Assembly (NCBI GenBank): GCA_951813515.1
Contig: OX638346.1
Location: forward strand, 2,845,617-2,909,616
DNA: 64,000 nt
Direction of reading: 5' to 3'
DNA from: an uncultured Pseudomonadales bacterium
GTDB taxonomy: Bacteria; Pseudomonadota; Gammaproteobacteria; Pseudomonadales; Azotimanducaceae
Positions 36,728 to 46,355 of the stretch are shown piece after piece (positions within the stretch are counted from its first letter, which is position 1; each line of letters starts with the position of its first letter). Both the position numbers and the translations under genes were made by a program. The notes under the pieces were generated by a model that did not search any database, had not been told where the DNA came from, and saw only the letters and a list, made by a program, of their open reading frames with translations.

Positions 36728-37258
36728 CTATGCCGACTGGCGCTGCCTGAATCGCGGTATCAACTCCGCGAAGTTGCAGGGTTTGAAGTCGGCGTCGAGC
36801 TGGTCCTTGAGGATTTCGTCCCAGCCGGTGCGGCACGCGTTGGTAGAGCCCGGAAGGGCGAATATGAGCGTGCCGTTGGCGAGGCCTCCCAGCGCCCGGG
36901 ACTGGATGGTGGAACTGCCGATCTGGGTCAGGGAGACCTGCCGGAACAACTCGCCGAATCCGTCGATGGTTTTGTCGAACAGCGGCAACAGTGCTTCCGG
37001 GGTGCTGTCGCGCTCCGAGAATCCCGTGCCGCCCGTCGCCAGGATCGCATCGACTCCAGGATCGGCTATCCACGCTGAAACGCGCGCCCGGATGCTGTAC
37101 ACGTCGTCGACCTCGATCGCGCGTCCGGCGAGCGCGTGCCCGGCGTCCACCAGGCGCTGGCAGAGGATATCGCCGGAGGTGTCGTCCGCCTCGGTTCGGG
37201 TGTCCGAAACGGTTAACACCGCGATTTGCAAGGATTTACTTGCCGTTTCGCCGCCCAT
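36728..37258 (-). CDS. moaB: Molybdenum cofactor biosynthesis protein MoaB
   Basis: MoaB/MogA-type protein that adenylates molybdopterin. The 176 residues include VLTVSDTRT near the N-terminus, ATGGTGFSERDSTPEAL in the middle and FALPGSTNACRTGWDEIL near the end. ATG 37258 starts in the short divergent region facing the carboxylase gene. Its grouping with thiolase and fabY is odd, though MsrP in this window needs molybdopterin. Confidence 0.93.
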   Translation of the reverse strand: MGGETASKSLQIAVLTVSDTRTEADDTSGDILCQRLVDAGHALAGRAIEVDDVYSIRARVSAWIADPGVDAILATGGTGFSERDSTPEALLPLFDKTIDGFGELFRQVSLTQIGSSTIQSRALGGLANGTLIFALPGSTNACRTGWDEILKDQLDADFKPCNFAELIPRFRQRQSA

Positions 37259-37320
37259 TTGGTAACCAGTCGAATGTTTGCGGATTCGAGAGCGTTTACA
37301 TTACAGTAGCCGCCCTCCCA

Positions 37321-40300
37321 ATGCATATGGCTTCGGGCTTGAATAAAACCGCGTCGGTCAATGATCGGCTGTATTTTATCGCCGAGGGTCTGGCCCAGGA
37401 CTTCTCGCTGTTTCCCAGTCTCGAGACTGGCCAGAGCCGGTCCATGCGGGGTCTGTTGCAGGAGACGGAAATAGCGCGCCGACGCGATGTGTTGGCGAAC
37501 ATGGACATTGATTCGTATATCGAAGCCGTCGTGTCCGACGCGGAGGACACGCGGCGCACGCCGGCCCCGGATGTCATACGGCGCCTCGGGGAGAGGTTCG
37601 GTGACGAACTGCGCGACGGGCCCTTCTACGCCTGCGTCGTGCGCATGGATTTCGACGGCATGCAGCGCCCGGTCGCGTTCATAGCCCAGGACCGTTCGGT
37701 CAACAACGGTGTCTGGGGACCCGAACACCACATCGCCGCGGCCGACTGGGTGGCGGAGTCCGCCAATCGCGCCATGCCCATCGTCACTTTCATGGATACG
37801 CCCGGCGCGGACGCCCAGGCGGAGGCGAATCGCAACAACCAGGCGCACAGCATCTCCAGGCTGATTACCCAGATGGCTGGCGTGAAGGTGCCGAACATCG
37901 GCATCATCTTCGGCCTCGGTTACTCGGGCGGGGCCATTCCCCTGGCGGCGAGCAACCTCCTGCTGTCGGTACGCGACGGCGTCTTCAGCACGATCCAGCC
38001 GCAGGGTCTCGCCAGCATCGCGCGCCGGCTCAACCTGTCCTGGCAACAGTGCGCCAAGCAGGTCGGACTGTCGCCGTTCGAGCTGTATGACCAGGGCAAC
38101 ATCGACGGCGTCATCGACTACAGTCCGGGTGAGGCGGACACGCTCGAGAACCTTCGCCTCGCCATCGTCTCCGGCATTCAGTCCATCGAGGCCACGACGA
38201 CGTCGTTCGTCGCCGACAACCCCTATATCCTCGATCACTATCGGCGCAGCCTGGAACGCTATCTCGCCCCGTCCGAACGACTGCGGCGCATCCAGGAGAG
38301 CGGGGCTTTCAGTGTGTCGCGCAACCCCACCGAGTATCCGAATGTCTTCGGCGTCGCCAACCGCTACCTTCGCTATCTCCGCTGCCGCCGGCGCATCAAG
38401 GCCACCTCCGAGCAGCAATACGGGCGCCTGGCGCAACAGCGGCTGCCGGAGGGCGAACTGGCGGCGCGGGCGGCGCGCGAACGCCGACGGGTGTTCCTGA
38501 AATGGATGCAGGATCCCGACCAGGTCCGCTACGACGATGTGCTTTCGCGGGCATGGAAAAACTACGTCTCGCGCAAGGAAGCGCTCGGCGATGAGCGGGG
38601 CCGTTTCGCCCGGCTGATCCTGGGCGAGCCGGCAAAGAACTACCGGGAAGCCCGCGCGACCCTGCTCTCCGACGCGGGCATGTATCTCTTCAATCGGTGG
38701 AAAACCGATGCCACGGGCAACTTCGCCGCCCTGAAACACTACCTGACGAACCATACCGAGGTCCGCGCCCTGGTTGGCGTGAACGAGATTCGCGAACCGC
38801 GGGCCCTGCTCCGTACGATAGCCCGCGACCCCGCGTTCGGACCGCTGCTGCGCCAACGCTTTACCCACGAGGGCGGCAAATTGCTCTCGCCGGAGCATCT
38901 CGACGGCAAATCCGACGCCTACGTCCGCTCGCAACTGGCGGCGGAGTTGAACCTCGCCATGACCGAAGGGCCGATGGACGACCTGGTCGTCGCGGCGGAA
39001 CTGGCACAGCGCACGCGCCAGGCGATGTCGGAGGGCGGCAAGTCCACCGCGCACCTGGTCGTGAACAGGATGATCCTCGAGGATCGCTTTCCGTCTTTCA
39101 TCATGTCCGCGGCAAACGAGGCGCAGGGAGGCGGAGAAGCAGACGAGGCGGAGCGCACGGTGCTCGACATACTGCTGGAAGACGATCTGCGTGAGGACTT
39201 CGCTTCGGAGTGCGAGAACTTCCTGCTGTTCGATGCCGTCTACGATCACACCATCGCAAGTCTCGATTCCATCGCCGAAGAAGCCGGCCGCACGCGCAGC
39301 CTGTCGAAGGCGTCTCTCTCCGGCCTGATTGACCTGGCTTTCGCGGCGGCCGCCAAGGGTGCGGCTCGTGGCACGCCGGCGGACGAGCCCCCGGAACAGG
39401 TTGCCTTGCGCCTCAAGGGGCAGTTCTTCGACTGGTACCGGCGCATCGCGGACAATTCCCGGTCCGGGGACTTCTTTCGCGCCGTGGAAGAGTGGAAAAA
39501 GCGGGCTTTCGCGCACCTGCCGGATACGCTCTTGGTGGTCGTCACCTTCCTGTTCGAGAGACTGCTGCTGTCCTACCTGCGCTCGGAGTGGGACGGCCGC
39601 CGCTACGACGGCCGGATCGCGCCCCGGAAAATCGGTCGCAAGGACTTCTGGAATCGACTCCACATCGCCTACCGCGACCTGCGCATCCAGAACACGCTGG
39701 CGCACTTCAAGTCGCGGCGCGCCACGGCGCCGCAGGCGTTCATCGACATGTTTTTTTCCGACTTCGAGGAACTGTTCGCCGATCTCCTGAGTTCCGACCC
39801 CTGTGAATTTCCGGGCCTGCGTCAATCCATCGAGACCGCGCTGGCCAGCAACACGACGCCCTGCGGCGTCATAACCGGCATCGGCACGTTCAAGGACGGC
39901 AATGGCGGTCTGCGCGCCGGCGCCGTCATCTCGAACGCGAACTTCCAGGCCGGCGCCTTCGATATGGCCAGCGCGGAGAAGTTCTGCAAGCTCCTTGTCG
40001 CATGCGCCGAACAGAACCTGCCGGTCATCTGTTTCATCTCCTCCGGTGGCATGCAGACGAAGGAGGGCGCCGGCTCGCTCTTCTCGATGGCGGCCATCAA
40101 CGACCGCGTGACGCGTTTCGTGCGCGACTACGACCTGCCCGTCATCATGTTCGGCTTTGGTGACTGCACCGGCGGTGCCCAGGCCAGCTTCGTGACGCAT
40201 CCGCTGGCGCAGACCTACTATTTCTCGGGTGCCAGCATGCCGTTCGCCGGACAGATCGTCGTGCCGTCGAACCTGCCCATGGACTCCATTCTCTCCAACT

Positions 40301-42261
40301 ACCTCTGCGACACGCCCGGGTCGATGCAGGGCCTCGTCAAACACCCGATGTTGCCCGACCTCGATGACGAACTGCGCAAGATCGATCCTGACATCCCGGT
40401 TCCCGTGGAGTCCGCGACGGACGTGGTCAATCGCGTGATGGCGGGGGTGCTCAGCCAGCAGCGGCCCGTTACCGCGCCGTCCCGGCCGACTGTCAGGCCG
40501 GAGGACCTGATCCGACCGGTCTCCAAGGTGTTGATACACGCGCGTGGCTGCACCGCCGTCAAACTCATCCGTATCGCCCAGCGCCGCGGAATCGGCGTCG
40601 TGCTGGTCCAGTCCGACCCGGACATGGAATCGGTGCCGGTGGACATGCTGTCGGCGAAGGACTCGGTGGTGTGCATCGGCGGCGCCACGCCCGACGAGAG
40701 CTACCTCAACGCGCTTTCCGTCATTTCCGTAGCGGAGCACGAGGGCGTCGACGCCCTGCATCCCGGCATCGGATTCCTTTCCGAGAGCAGCCAGTTCGCC
40801 GAGGTCGTGCGCTCGCGCGGGATCAACTTCATCGGTCCGTCCACGGTCACGATGGACATCATGGGGAACAAGTCGAACGCCATCACGACGGCGATGCGCC
40901 TCGGCGTGCCGGTGGTTCCGGGTAGTCACGGCATCGTGACGGAAGTCGACCGGGCGGCCGCGCTGGCCGACGAGATCAGTTACCCGATACTGATCAAGGC
41001 CGTGCACGGTGGCGGCGGCAAGGGGATCCAGGTGGTCGAATCGCGGGATCGCTTCCACGAGCTGTTTCAGCGCGTTTCCACGGAGGCCCGCGCCGCCTTC
41101 GGCAACGGCGATGTCTACCTTGAGAAATACATCACTTCGCTGCGTCACATCGAGGCGCAGGTGCTGCGCGACTACCACGGCAACACCAGGGTGCTCGGCC
41201 TGCGCGATTGCAGCGTGCAGCGCGACAAGCAGAAGGTGATCGAAGAGTCGGGTTCCACCATGCTGCCCGAGGATCTTGAGAGGACCGTGCGCGAACACGC
41301 GGCGGCGCTCGCCGACGAGGTGAAATACGTCGGCGCCGGCACGGTCGAGTTCATCTACGACCTCGATGCCGGGGCGGTCTACTTCATGGAGATGAATACG
41401 CGGCTGCAGGTGGAGCATCCGGTCACGGAGATGGTGTCCGGCGTCGACATCGTCGGCGAACAGTTCAGGATCGCCGCGGGCGAGAGCATCGCCGACCTCG
41501 AGGTGGGCGAGAACGGCTACGCCATCGAAGCCCGCATCAACGCCGAGCGCATAGCCTCAAGCGACCACTCGTTTCAGCCGAGCCCCGGCACCATCACCGC
41601 GTGCGAGTTCCCTTCGGCCCGGGACGTCGACGTGATCAGCATCGCGGCGCCGGACAGGTTCATCTCGCCGTACTACGACAGCATGATCGGCCAGGTGATA
41701 GCACACGGCCGGGACCGCGCCGATACGGCGGCCAAGCTGGCCAAGTACCTGGACCGCGTGCGCATGGAAGGCATCGCGACGAACATCGCGCTGGTCAAGC
41801 GCGTCCTGCGGGACCCGACCTTCCTCAAAGGCAACTACGACACCGGCTATTTGCCGGCGTTCCTCGCGGGCACGGAGTCCGACGTGCTGATCGAGGAGAT
41901 AGAACGCGCCGCCGGACCTCGCCCGGGCGACATCGGCAGCGATGCCATCCGCATAGAGAACAGCGTCGAACTGCGCGTGCTTTCGCCGTCGGCGGGGATC
42001 TTTTTTGCGAACCCGTCACCCGCGGAACCGGAATATGTCCAGCCGGGCCAGCGCATCGGCCTGGATGACATCCTGTGCCAGCTCGAGGCGTTCAAGATCT
42101 TCACGCCGCTGCGGCTTGAGGACTACAACTCCGGCGACAACGGCCTCTACCGCGAGGGCGAGTACGAAGTGACCCACGTCAACGTTACGAGCGGCCAGCA
42201 GGTCAACGCCGGCGATCTCCTGTTCGTAGTCAAGCCGACGCAGGCAGCGGAAGCCGGCTGA
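37321..42261 (+). CDS. Single-chain biotin-dependent acyl-CoA carboxylase (CT-alpha, CT-beta, BC, BCCP)
   Basis: A 1646-residue protein carrying all the parts of a bacterial acetyl-CoA carboxylase in one chain. The N-terminal third is AccA-like (TFMDTPGADAQAEA; GLGYSGGAIPLA near residue 201). A mostly helical region of unknown role runs from about 330 to 840. An AccD-like domain spans about 845-990 (FISSGGMQTKEGAGSLF; GDCTGGAQASF), without a visible zinc ribbon. Biotin carboxylase spans about 1067-1530 (HGGGGKGIQ near 1229; MEMNTRLQVEHPVTEM near 1355). The C-terminal biotin carrier motif reads EAFKIFTP near 1588, where EAMKM is usual. The order differs from eukaryotic ACC. Substrate could be acetyl-CoA, propionyl-CoA or a longer acyl-CoA. 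It diverges from moaB-thiolase-fabY. Confidence 0.88.
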   Translation: MHMASGLNKTASVNDRLYFIAEGLAQDFSLFPSLETGQSRSMRGLLQETEIARRRDVLANMDIDSYIEAVVSDAEDTRRTPAPDVIRRLGERFGDELRDGPFYACVVRMDFDGMQRPVAFIAQDRSVNNGVWGPEHHIAAADWVAESANRAMPIVTFMDTPGADAQAEANRNNQAHSISRLITQMAGVKVPNIGIIFGLGYSGGAIPLAASNLLLSVRDGVFSTIQPQGLASIARRLNLSWQQCAKQVGLSPFELYDQGNIDGVIDYSPGEADTLENLRLAIVSGIQSIEATTTSFVADNPYILDHYRRSLERYLAPSERLRRIQESGAFSVSRNPTEYPNVFGVANRYLRYLRCRRRIKATSEQQYGRLAQQRLPEGELAARAARERRRVFLKWMQDPDQVRYDDVLSRAWKNYVSRKEALGDERGRFARLILGEPAKNYREARATLLSDAGMYLFNRWKTDATGNFAALKHYLTNHTEVRALVGVNEIREPRALLRTIARDPAFGPLLRQRFTHEGGKLLSPEHLDGKSDAYVRSQLAAELNLAMTEGPMDDLVVAAELAQRTRQAMSEGGKSTAHLVVNRMILEDRFPSFIMSAANEAQGGGEADEAERTVLDILLEDDLREDFASECENFLLFDAVYDHTIASLDSIAEEAGRTRSLSKASLSGLIDLAFAAAAKGAARGTPADEPPEQVALRLKGQFFDWYRRIADNSRSGDFFRAVEEWKKRAFAHLPDTLLVVVTFLFERLLLSYLRSEWDGRRYDGRIAPRKIGRKDFWNRLHIAYRDLRIQNTLAHFKSRRATAPQAFIDMFFSDFEELFADLLSSDPCEFPGLRQSIETALASNTTPCGVITGIGTFKDGNGGLRAGAVISNANFQAGAFDMASAEKFCKLLVACAEQNLPVICFISSGGMQTKEGAGSLFSMAAINDRVTRFVRDYDLPVIMFGFGDCTGGAQASFVTHPLAQTYYFSGASMPFAGQIVVPSNLPMDSILSNYLCDTPGSMQGLVKHPMLPDLDDELRKIDPDIPVPVESATDVVNRVMAGVLSQQRPVTAPSRPTVRPEDLIRPVSKVLIHARGCTAVKLIRIAQRRGIGVVLVQSDPDMESVPVDMLSAKDSVVCIGGATPDESYLNALSVISVAEHEGVDALHPGIGFLSESSQFAEVVRSRGINFIGPSTVTMDIMGNKSNAITTAMRLGVPVVPGSHGIVTEVDRAAALADEISYPILIKAVHGGGGKGIQVVESRDRFHELFQRVSTEARAAFGNGDVYLEKYITSLRHIEAQVLRDYHGNTRVLGLRDCSVQRDKQKVIEESGSTMLPEDLERTVREHAAALADEVKYVGAGTVEFIYDLDAGAVYFMEMNTRLQVEHPVTEMVSGVDIVGEQFRIAAGESIADLEVGENGYAIEARINAERIASSDHSFQPSPGTITACEFPSARDVDVISIAAPDRFISPYYDSMIGQVIAHGRDRADTAAKLAKYLDRVRMEGIATNIALVKRVLRDPTFLKGNYDTGYLPAFLAGTESDVLIEEIERAAGPRPGDIGSDAIRIENSVELRVLSPSAGIFFANPSPAEPEYVQPGQRIGLDDILCQLEAFKIFTPLRLEDYNSGDNGLYREGEYEVTHVNVTSGQQVNAGDLLFVVKPTQAAEAG

Positions 42262-42375
42262 ACTCCCGCGCGTCGCCGGCCCGGCGCGCGATCATTTCCG
42301 ACCTCCCGCCCGCCCGAGGCTCTCCCTGGAGAGGGATGGTATTGTCATTGGCTCGTACCGATGCAGGAGGAAGGA

Positions 42376-42810
42376 ATGATGGACATGTTCAATCGGATCG
42401 TCGGCGTATTTCTCATCGCGATGGCCGTCCTGATCGCCGTGCACACGGTGATCGAGCCGCTTTACCACACGTCCGAGGGCGGGCAGCCGTATAGTCCGGT
42501 GTGGGAGATCCTGAACCCGTTGATGGCGCTGGCGATTCTGCTGGGCCTCAGGGTCGCCTACATGCGCAAGAAGGCCGAGGCGGGTGACGCGGCGGTGACG
42601 CGCGCATATCTTCTTGCAAACACGTTGTTTTACGGCTTCCTGTTCGTGGGGATCATGTTCCTTTGGAACTGGTTCACCCTCCTCAGCCCGGGCTACGCGG
42701 CGGCCGGCAGCGATACCAATTCCCTCGTCTGGATCCTCATCGACGCGTCGCTGCCGCTTCTCATGGGCGTGACGGGGTCCTCGCTGCTGGCGGAGGCGAC
42801 TGCGGGATAG
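42376..42810 (+). CDS. Small membrane protein, unknown function
   Basis: A 144-residue protein with four hydrophobic segments (IVGVFLIAMAVLIAVHTV, NPLMALAILLGLRVAYM, LLANTLFYGFLFVGIMFLWNW, LVWILIDASLPLLMGVTGSSLL). GGAGG precedes ATG 42376 and ATG 42379. No family is recognised with confidence. It follows the carboxylase gene by 114 bases, which contain GC-rich inverted repeats, and is convergent with hemH 18 bases away. Confidence 0.72.
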   Translation: MMDMFNRIVGVFLIAMAVLIAVHTVIEPLYHTSEGGQPYSPVWEILNPLMALAILLGLRVAYMRKKAEAGDAAVTRAYLLANTLFYGFLFVGIMFLWNWFTLLSPGYAAAGSDTNSLVWILIDASLPLLMGVTGSSLLAEATAG

Positions 42811-42828
42811 GCGTCGGAGGGTTGCGTT

Positions 42829-43863
42829 CTACCGGGTCGGATCAGTGCACCACCCCGCAACGCCCCGGGCCCACTCCTCGTCGTCGTTGAGGCACGGCGC
42901 GAGTCGAAACGCGCTGCCGCCCGCGGCCATGAACGTCGCTCGGCCCCGAATGCCGATTTCTTCCAGCGTCTCGAGGTTGTCCGCGGTGAACGCGGGACAC
43001 GCGATGGTGACGGAACGGATTCCCTGTCGGGGCAATTCACCGAGCAGTTCGTCGGTGTAGGGACGCAGCCACGGCATCCGCCCCAGGCGTGACTGAAAAC
43101 TCGTGGAGTGAGAGGCGTCCTTCGCTGGGAGACCGAGACGTCGCGCGAGCGCCCGCGTGGTCTCGAGACACTGGTGCCGGTAGCAGGTGGCGTGGGCGGG
43201 CGAGGGCGTCTCGCAGCAGTCGCCACGCGCCAGGCAATGCGACCCGGTGGGATCGGCTTTCGTCAGGTGCCGCTCGGGGAGACCGTGGTAGCTGAAGACC
43301 ACGTGGTCTTCAGGCGCCATGGTTTCGCGCACCAGCCGGGCAACAGCGTCCAGGAACGCCGGCCGCGCATGGAACGGCGGCATGACGCGGACCGGAACCG
43401 TTGCCAATGCCTTCACGCGCTCGATGGTCGTCGTTCGCGTGGATGCCGCGTGCTGCGGGTACATGGGAACGAGGAGAATTTCACCGACATCTCCCAGGGC
43501 GGCGATGCCGTCAGCCAGGCTCGGTTCCCCGTAGCGCATGCCAACGGCGACCCGCAGGCGACTCAGGCTGCCCACGCGCTCCGCCAGCGCCTGCGTATGG
43601 TGAATGAGGGGCGACCCGGGCGCGTCGTCGCGCCAGATGGCGCGGTATGCCTCGGCGCTCCGCCGCGGGCGGGTCGGAAGAATAAACCCGGACACGATCA
43701 GGCGCCGTATCGGCCAGGGCACGTCCATGACGTGGGGGTCCATCAGGAACTCGTTCAGGTAGCGGCGCACCGAGGCGGCATCGCAGCCGGCGGGCGATCC
43801 GAGATTGGCGATCAGAACGCCGCGCTCGTTGATGCAGTTCGCGTTCCCCATGGGTTCTCGCAT
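42829..43863 (-). CDS. hemH: Ferrochelatase
   Basis: Inserts iron into protoporphyrin IX to make haem. The product is 344 residues from ATG 43863 (or 340 from ATG 43851); a longer frame to 43911 lacks homology. Family motifs are GVLIANLGSP, FSYHGLPERH with the catalytic His, SFQSRLGRMPWLRPYT, and PAFTADNLETLEEI. Several cysteines (HCLARGDCCET) are present but do not form the usual iron-sulfur ligand set. It diverges from hisH. Confidence 0.94.
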   Translation of the reverse strand: MREPMGNANCINERGVLIANLGSPAGCDAASVRRYLNEFLMDPHVMDVPWPIRRLIVSGFILPTRPRRSAEAYRAIWRDDAPGSPLIHHTQALAERVGSLSRLRVAVGMRYGEPSLADGIAALGDVGEILLVPMYPQHAASTRTTTIERVKALATVPVRVMPPFHARPAFLDAVARLVRETMAPEDHVVFSYHGLPERHLTKADPTGSHCLARGDCCETPSPAHATCYRHQCLETTRALARRLGLPAKDASHSTSFQSRLGRMPWLRPYTDELLGELPRQGIRSVTIACPAFTADNLETLEEIGIRGRATFMAAGGSAFRLAPCLNDDEEWARGVAGWCTDPTR

Positions 43864-43930
43864 TGTTCCAAGGCCGTGACCGATGGACAACCTTGCCGTG
43901 ACTTCGGCCACCGCCTACCATCGCGCGGCT

Positions 43931-44563
43931 ATGACTAGTGCTAGAACGGTAATTGTCGACTACGACGCCGGCAACCTGCGCAGCGTGCAGCGGGCGTGCG
44001 CGGAAGTGGGAACTGCCGCCGATATCACGAGCGACCCGGCGCGTGTGCGGCGTGCGGACCGGGTAATTTTCCCGGGAGTGGGCGCCGCCGGCAGCGCCAT
44101 GCGGAGCTTGCGGGCGCGGGGTCTTGATCGCGCGCTTCTCGATGTCATGCACGACGGCACGCCCGTGCTCGGCATATGCCTGGGACTGCAGATTTCCCTC
44201 GAACGCTCCGAGGAGAACGACCAGCAGACCCTGGGCCTGATTCCCGGAGACGTACGGCGTTTCGCGCTGACCGACCGGGCATTGAAGGTGCCCCACATGG
44301 GCTGGAACGCGGTGCGTATCGTGCGTGCGCATCCCCTCCTCGCGCATGTCGAGCCGGGTGACGAGTTCTACTTCGTGCACGCCTACTACCCGGTGCCGTC
44401 GGACGAGGGCAGCGTGCGCGCGGTTGCGGACTACGAAGGGCAATTCTGCTGCGCGCTGGGCGTCGGCAACTACTTCGCGACGCAGTTCCACCCCGAGAAA
44501 AGCGGCCGCGTCGGCTTGCGCCTGATCGAGAACTTCGTGCGCTGGGACGGCAACGATGCTTAG
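43931..44563 (+). CDS. hisH: Imidazole glycerol phosphate synthase glutaminase subunit
   Basis: Class I glutamine amidotransferase that delivers ammonia to HisF in histidine synthesis. The 210-residue protein begins [14 protein letters not shown], with nucleophile Cys83 in GICLGLQ and the His/Glu pair in FHPEKS. ATG 43931 is chosen over an upstream frame. It overlaps hisF by eight bases. No other his genes are in this window. Confidence 0.95.
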   Translation: MTSARTVIVDYDAGNLRSVQRACAEVGTAADITSDPARVRRADRVIFPGVGAAGSAMRSLRARGLDRALLDVMHDGTPVLGICLGLQISLERSEENDQQTLGLIPGDVRRFALTDRALKVPHMGWNAVRIVRAHPLLAHVEPGDEFYFVHAYYPVPSDEGSVRAVADYEGQFCCALGVGNYFATQFHPEKSGRVGLRLIENFVRWDGNDA

Positions 44564-45335
44564 CAAGCGCCTGATCGCCTGTCTCGATGTCCGCGACGGC
44601 AACCTCGCGAAGAGCGTGCGCTTCGTGGACACGAAAGACATCGGTGATCCCGTCGCGAAGGCGCGCGAGTACTACCGCGACGGCCTTGACGAACTCGTCT
44701 TCTACGACATCACTGCGTCGAGCGAGAAACGCCGCATCATTCTCGACGTCGTCGAGGCGGTGGCGGAACAGGTGTTCATCCCGCTGTCCGTCGGCGGCGG
44801 CGTCCGCTCGGTGGCGGACGCGACGGACCTGCGCCTCGCGGGAGCGGAGAAGATCAATGTCAACACCGCGGCGGTCGAGCGGCCTGCTCTCATCGCCGAA
44901 TGCGCCGAGGCGATCGGCAGCCAGAACGTCGTGCTATCCATGGACATTCGCAAGGTTGGCGTGTCGCCGGACTTTCCCTCTGGCTACGAGATCGTCGTGC
45001 GCGGGGGCCGCACGCCTACGGGGGTCGACGCGCTCGCCTGGACGCGCGAAGGCGAACGCCTGGGCGCCGGCGAACTGGTGGTCAATTCCATCGACGCGGA
45101 CGGCACCCGCGACGGCTATGAACTGCACCTGACGCGGGCGATCAGCGAGGCCGTGCGCATTCCCGTCATCGCGTCCGGCGGTGCCGGGGTCCCCGACCAC
45201 CTCTACGACGTGCTGACCGAGGGCAAGGCCGATGCCGCGCTGGTGGCATCGATGGTTCACTACGGCGACTACACCGTCAGCGGACTCAAGCGACACCTCG
45301 ACGCGCGCGGCGTGAAGATGCGGATGTCCTGGTGA
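44556..45335 (+). CDS. hisF: Imidazole glycerol phosphate synthase cyclase subunit
   Basis: HisF barrel that makes IGP and AICAR from PRFAR and ammonia. The 259 residues keep catalytic Asp11 (CLDV) and Asp130 (LSMDIRK), Lys19 and the phosphate loop VGGGV. The stretches around them ([15 protein letters not shown] and [11 protein letters not shown]) depart from the usual HisF text, so it belongs to a divergent branch. It overlaps hisH and overlaps the next gene by four bases. Confidence 0.94.
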   Translation: MLSKRLIACLDVRDGNLAKSVRFVDTKDIGDPVAKAREYYRDGLDELVFYDITASSEKRRIILDVVEAVAEQVFIPLSVGGGVRSVADATDLRLAGAEKINVNTAAVERPALIAECAEAIGSQNVVLSMDIRKVGVSPDFPSGYEIVVRGGRTPTGVDALAWTREGERLGAGELVVNSIDADGTRDGYELHLTRAISEAVRIPVIASGGAGVPDHLYDVLTEGKADAALVASMVHYGDYTVSGLKRHLDARGVKMRMSW

Positions 45336-46306
45336 AAGCCATTCAGGTCGTTGGCGAACGGCTTTGCTGGACGGACGTCGGAGAGCCGTTCGGCGAGCCG
45401 GGTCCCGGGCACGTTCGCATCGCCAATCGCGCCAGCGCCGTCAATCGCGCCGACCTTGTCCAGCGGGAAGGCAACTATCCGCCGCCGCCGGGCGCGAGCG
45501 ACATTCTCGGCCTCGAGTGCGCCGGCGTCGTCGAAGCGGTGGGAGATGGCGTTGCGCGTGTCGATGTGGGCGACCACGTGTGCGCCCTGCTTGCCGGCGG
45601 AGGCTATGCCGAAACCGTCGTGGTGCCGGCGGGCCAGATCCTGAAAGTGCCGCGGGGCCTCTCCTTCGTCGAGGCGGCGTCCTTGCCGGAAGTGTTCGCA
45701 ACGGCGTATCTCAATCTCTACATGGAAGCCGGACTCCGGTTCGCCCAGACGGCGCTGCTGCATGCCGGCGGCAGCGGTGTGGGTACCGCGGCGATACAGC
45801 TATGCCGGGAGTTCGGCAACCCGTGCTACGTGACGGCGGGATCGACTTCGAAGGTCAACCGCTGCATCGAACTCGGGGCGACGGCGGGCTGCGACCGGCA
45901 CTCGGAGTCCTTCCGCGACAGGGTGCGCGAGTGGACGCAGGGCGAGGGCGTCGATGTCATCCTCGATCCGGTGGGTGGCGCTTACCTTTCGGAAAACCTC
46001 CGATGCCTGAAAATCGAGGGCCGCCTGGTCGTCATCGGACTGATGGGCGGCGCCCGCGCCGAGTTGCCGCTGGGAGCGGTGATGGTCAAACGCCTGCGGG
46101 TGGTCGGCTCGACGTTGCGCTCCCGGACCATCGCGCAGAAGGCCCTGGTCATGGACGCGTTGAAGGAGCGGGTCTGGCCCAGAATCGAAGCGGGTGCGAT
46201 CCGACCCGTCATCGACACCGTGTTGCCCATGGATCAGGCGGAAGAGGCGCACAGGTTGATCGCGGGCAACGACACCTTCGGCAAGGTGGTGCTCGAAGTT
46301 CCCTAA
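45332..46306 (+). CDS. Zinc-free NAD(P)H:quinone oxidoreductase (PIG3-like MDR)
   Basis: Medium-chain dehydrogenase/reductase of 324 residues without the zinc-ligand cysteines. [23 protein letters not shown] near residue 40 is the PIG3/QOR hallmark, and the nucleotide-binding segment is [16 protein letters not shown]. It is a probable NADPH-dependent quinone or enone reductase. The GTG start overlaps the hisF stop, so it is co-transcribed with hisHF, without an obvious metabolic link. It is convergent with valS. Confidence 0.9.
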   Translation: MKAIQVVGERLCWTDVGEPFGEPGPGHVRIANRASAVNRADLVQREGNYPPPPGASDILGLECAGVVEAVGDGVARVDVGDHVCALLAGGGYAETVVVPAGQILKVPRGLSFVEAASLPEVFATAYLNLYMEAGLRFAQTALLHAGGSGVGTAAIQLCREFGNPCYVTAGSTSKVNRCIELGATAGCDRHSESFRDRVREWTQGEGVDVILDPVGGAYLSENLRCLKIEGRLVVIGLMGGARAELPLGAVMVKRLRVVGSTLRSRTIAQKALVMDALKERVWPRIEAGAIRPVIDTVLPMDQAEEAHRLIAGNDTFGKVVLEVP

Positions 46307-46355
46307 GCCGGATGTCGCATCCAGCCGGAGCGCTGGACTCTCGCCAGGAACGCGG

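Noticed and set aside
37213..41418. 1401-codon open frame antisense to the fused carboxylase
   Set aside because: It is a by-product of high GC in the third codon position of the sense gene. Its composition is His/Arg/Asp-rich with no domain, while the sense strand encodes clear AccA, AccD and AccC motifs.
46310..46322. GGATG/CATCC hairpin between the quinone oxidoreductase and valS genes as a terminator
   Set aside because: A 5-bp stem with a 3-base loop and no T-tract is too weak to call.
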